DNA of 64,000 nt from Methylomonas albis (GTDB taxonomy: Bacteria; Pseudomonadota; Gammaproteobacteria; Methylococcales; Methylomonadaceae), in assembly GCF_014850955.1 (NCBI RefSeq), contig NZ_JACXSS010000001.1, positions 124,001 through 188,000 of the forward strand, in the 5' to 3' direction. This document shows positions 62,793 to 64,000 of the stretch, piece by piece (the stretch's first letter is position 1; every line of letters begins with the position of its first letter). The translations under genes were made by a program, and so were the position numbers. The notes under the pieces were generated by a model. The model saw only the letters and a program-made list of their open reading frames with translations, was not told the DNA's origin and ran no database searches.

Positions 62793-63644
62793 ATGCAGAT
62801 AGTCACCAGCGTGGTCGCATTGAGAGAAGCAACCCGACAATGGCGGCAAGCCGGGCACAGCGTCGGTTTTGTGCCAACCATGGGCAATCTGCATGCAGGC
62901 CATATAAAACTGGTCAGTACTGCCAAGCAACAGGCCGATAAGGTGGTGGCCAGTATTTTCGTCAACCCCACCCAATTTGGTCCGAACGAAGATTTTGCCA
63001 GTTACCCGCGCACCGAACAGCAGGATCAGGAAAAGCTGTTAGCCAGCGGCGCCGATTTGCTGTTCTTGCCTGCGGTGACGGAAATGTATCCGCACGTCGC
63101 GCAAACTAACATCTCGGTCGCAGCCTTGTCGAGCCTGCATTGCGGGGCCAGTCGGCCCGGGCATTTCGACGGCGTGGCATTGGTGGTTTGCAAGCTATTG
63201 AATATGGTTCAGCCCGATCTGCTACTGCTGGGAGAGAAGGATTTTCAACAGCTGACGCTGATTCGGCAAATGGTGGCGGATCTAAATATCCCTGTTACGG
63301 TTCAGGGCGTGGCAACGGTTCGGGAAGACGATGGCTTAGCGATGAGTTCGCGCAATGGCTATCTGTCCGAGCAGCAAAGACTGCAAGCCCCTATGCTTTA
63401 TCAGGCATTGTGCGCGGCGCGCGATGAGATTTTGGCCGGGCACGACGATTATCTGGCAGTGGCGGGGCGGCAGCGACAGGATTTGCAGCAAGCCGGTTTT
63501 GCGGTCGACTATTTCAGTATCTGTCGTAGCCAGGATTTATTGCCCGCTGGCTCTAGCGATCCTAGTCTGCTGATTTTGGCTGCCGCCAAGCTAGGCAACA
63601 CGCGCCTGATTGATAACCTCTACTTTTCTAAATCTAGCATCTGA
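62793..63644 (+). CDS. panC: Pantothenate synthetase
   Basis: A 283-residue ATP-dependent ligase of pantoate and beta-alanine, class-I aminoacyl-tRNA-synthetase fold. 'VGFVPTMGNLHAGHIKLV' contains the HxGH motif, 'SIFVNPTQFGPNEDFASYPRT' is the pantoate site, 'LLLLGEKDFQQLTLIRQMVADL', and 'LAMSSRNGYLS' corresponds to the KMSKS loop. It follows panB by 4 bases. No other overlapping genes. Confidence 0.96.
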   Translation: MQIVTSVVALREATRQWRQAGHSVGFVPTMGNLHAGHIKLVSTAKQQADKVVASIFVNPTQFGPNEDFASYPRTEQQDQEKLLASGADLLFLPAVTEMYPHVAQTNISVAALSSLHCGASRPGHFDGVALVVCKLLNMVQPDLLLLGEKDFQQLTLIRQMVADLNIPVTVQGVATVREDDGLAMSSRNGYLSEQQRLQAPMLYQALCAARDEILAGHDDYLAVAGRQRQDLQQAGFAVDYFSICRSQDLLPAGSSDPSLLILAAAKLGNTRLIDNLYFSKSSI

Positions 63645-63744
63645 CGGTGCTGGTTTTCCGGCCTATAAAAGCTAATGCTTAAATTTGATAGCAGGGTCAA
63701 TTTCAGGCATAATCGCCGGCCCTAGTATTCGACCTTGTTTACCA

Positions 63745-64000
63745 TGAACATAAACATGCTTAAAGCTAAGTTACACCGTGCGCGGGTAACGCATTCCGAG
63801 CTGGATTACGAAGGATCGTGTGCTATTGACGGCAAGATTTTGGATTTTTCAGGGATTCTGGAATACGAGCAAATCCATATTTACAACATTAACAACGGTC
63901 AGCGCTTTACCACGTATGCGATTCGTGCCGAAGAAGGTTCCGGCGTGTTTTCGATCAACGGCGCAGCTGCAAGGCTGGCTTGCCCTGGCGACTTGATTAT
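63745..64000 (+). CDS. panD: Aspartate 1-decarboxylase, N-terminal part (cut by window end)
   Basis: 85 codons are visible from ATG 63745 (ATG 63757, [11 protein letters not shown], also possible). '[20 protein letters not shown]' contains the Gly-Ser self-cleavage site that generates the pyruvoyl group; '[16 protein letters not shown]' and '[16 protein letters not shown]' follow. The enzyme makes beta-alanine for panC, so the gene group supplies both halves of pantothenate. The 100-bp gap after panC could hold its own promoter. Confidence 0.95.

Overview
The window looks like chromosome of a gammaproteobacterium, most likely a methanotroph of the Methylomonas/Methylococcales type. This is inferred from core gene orders (pilT-pilU, pcnB-folK-panB-panC-panD, holC-pepA opposite lptF-lptG), from C-terminal sorting signals of the form VPxPGAxWLFGS, and from codon use rich in GCC, GGC and TTG. 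No rRNA, tRNA or CRISPR array was seen.

Layout. 1-7519: a protein of unknown function (cut by the window edge) and a very large thioester-type alpha-2-macroglobulin, separated by two convergent copies of a structured repeat that enclose an AT-rich small membrane-protein gene. 7586-10092: accessory DNA with two AT-rich genes and a tandemly duplicated REP-associated transposase (RAYT). 10186-17268: dicarboxylate/amino-acid symporter, PepSY membrane protein, Uma2-type protein, polA and an MBL hydrolase. 17292-21720: a second convergent repeat pair enclosing a RAYT and an OLD-family ATPase/nuclease gene split by an IS256-family element. 21735-32997: mltB, pilU/pilT, a phytase-like secreted protein, a DksA-like protein, a moxR-DUF58-transglutaminase operon and an SPFH-NfeD pair. 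33003-34100: orphan gene and repeats. 34174-47558: three successive FecI/FecR signalling cassettes. The first two carry an STN-type TonB-dependent receptor and a PepSY membrane protein, for surface-signalled ferric-siderophore uptake. The third is only sigma factor plus anti-sigma factor and is followed directly by a MITE-like element and an IS5-family element. 48861-52246: secreted protein with sorting signal, RlpA, NDH-2 and a YcxB-like protein. 52335-54229: orphan genes separated by REP pairs. 54225-64000: core genes holC, pepA, lptFG, small membrane proteins, pcnB, folK and panBCD (pantothenate synthesis; panD runs off the end).

The most unusual element is the dispersed ~250-bp repeat (five full copies and one stub). 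Its sequence differs between copies while the arms of several predicted stems change together, which points to selection on a folded RNA or single-stranded DNA. Four of the five copies form convergent pairs around accessory cargo. A second notable signal is a ~20-base motif at a nearly constant distance upstream of all three fecI genes.
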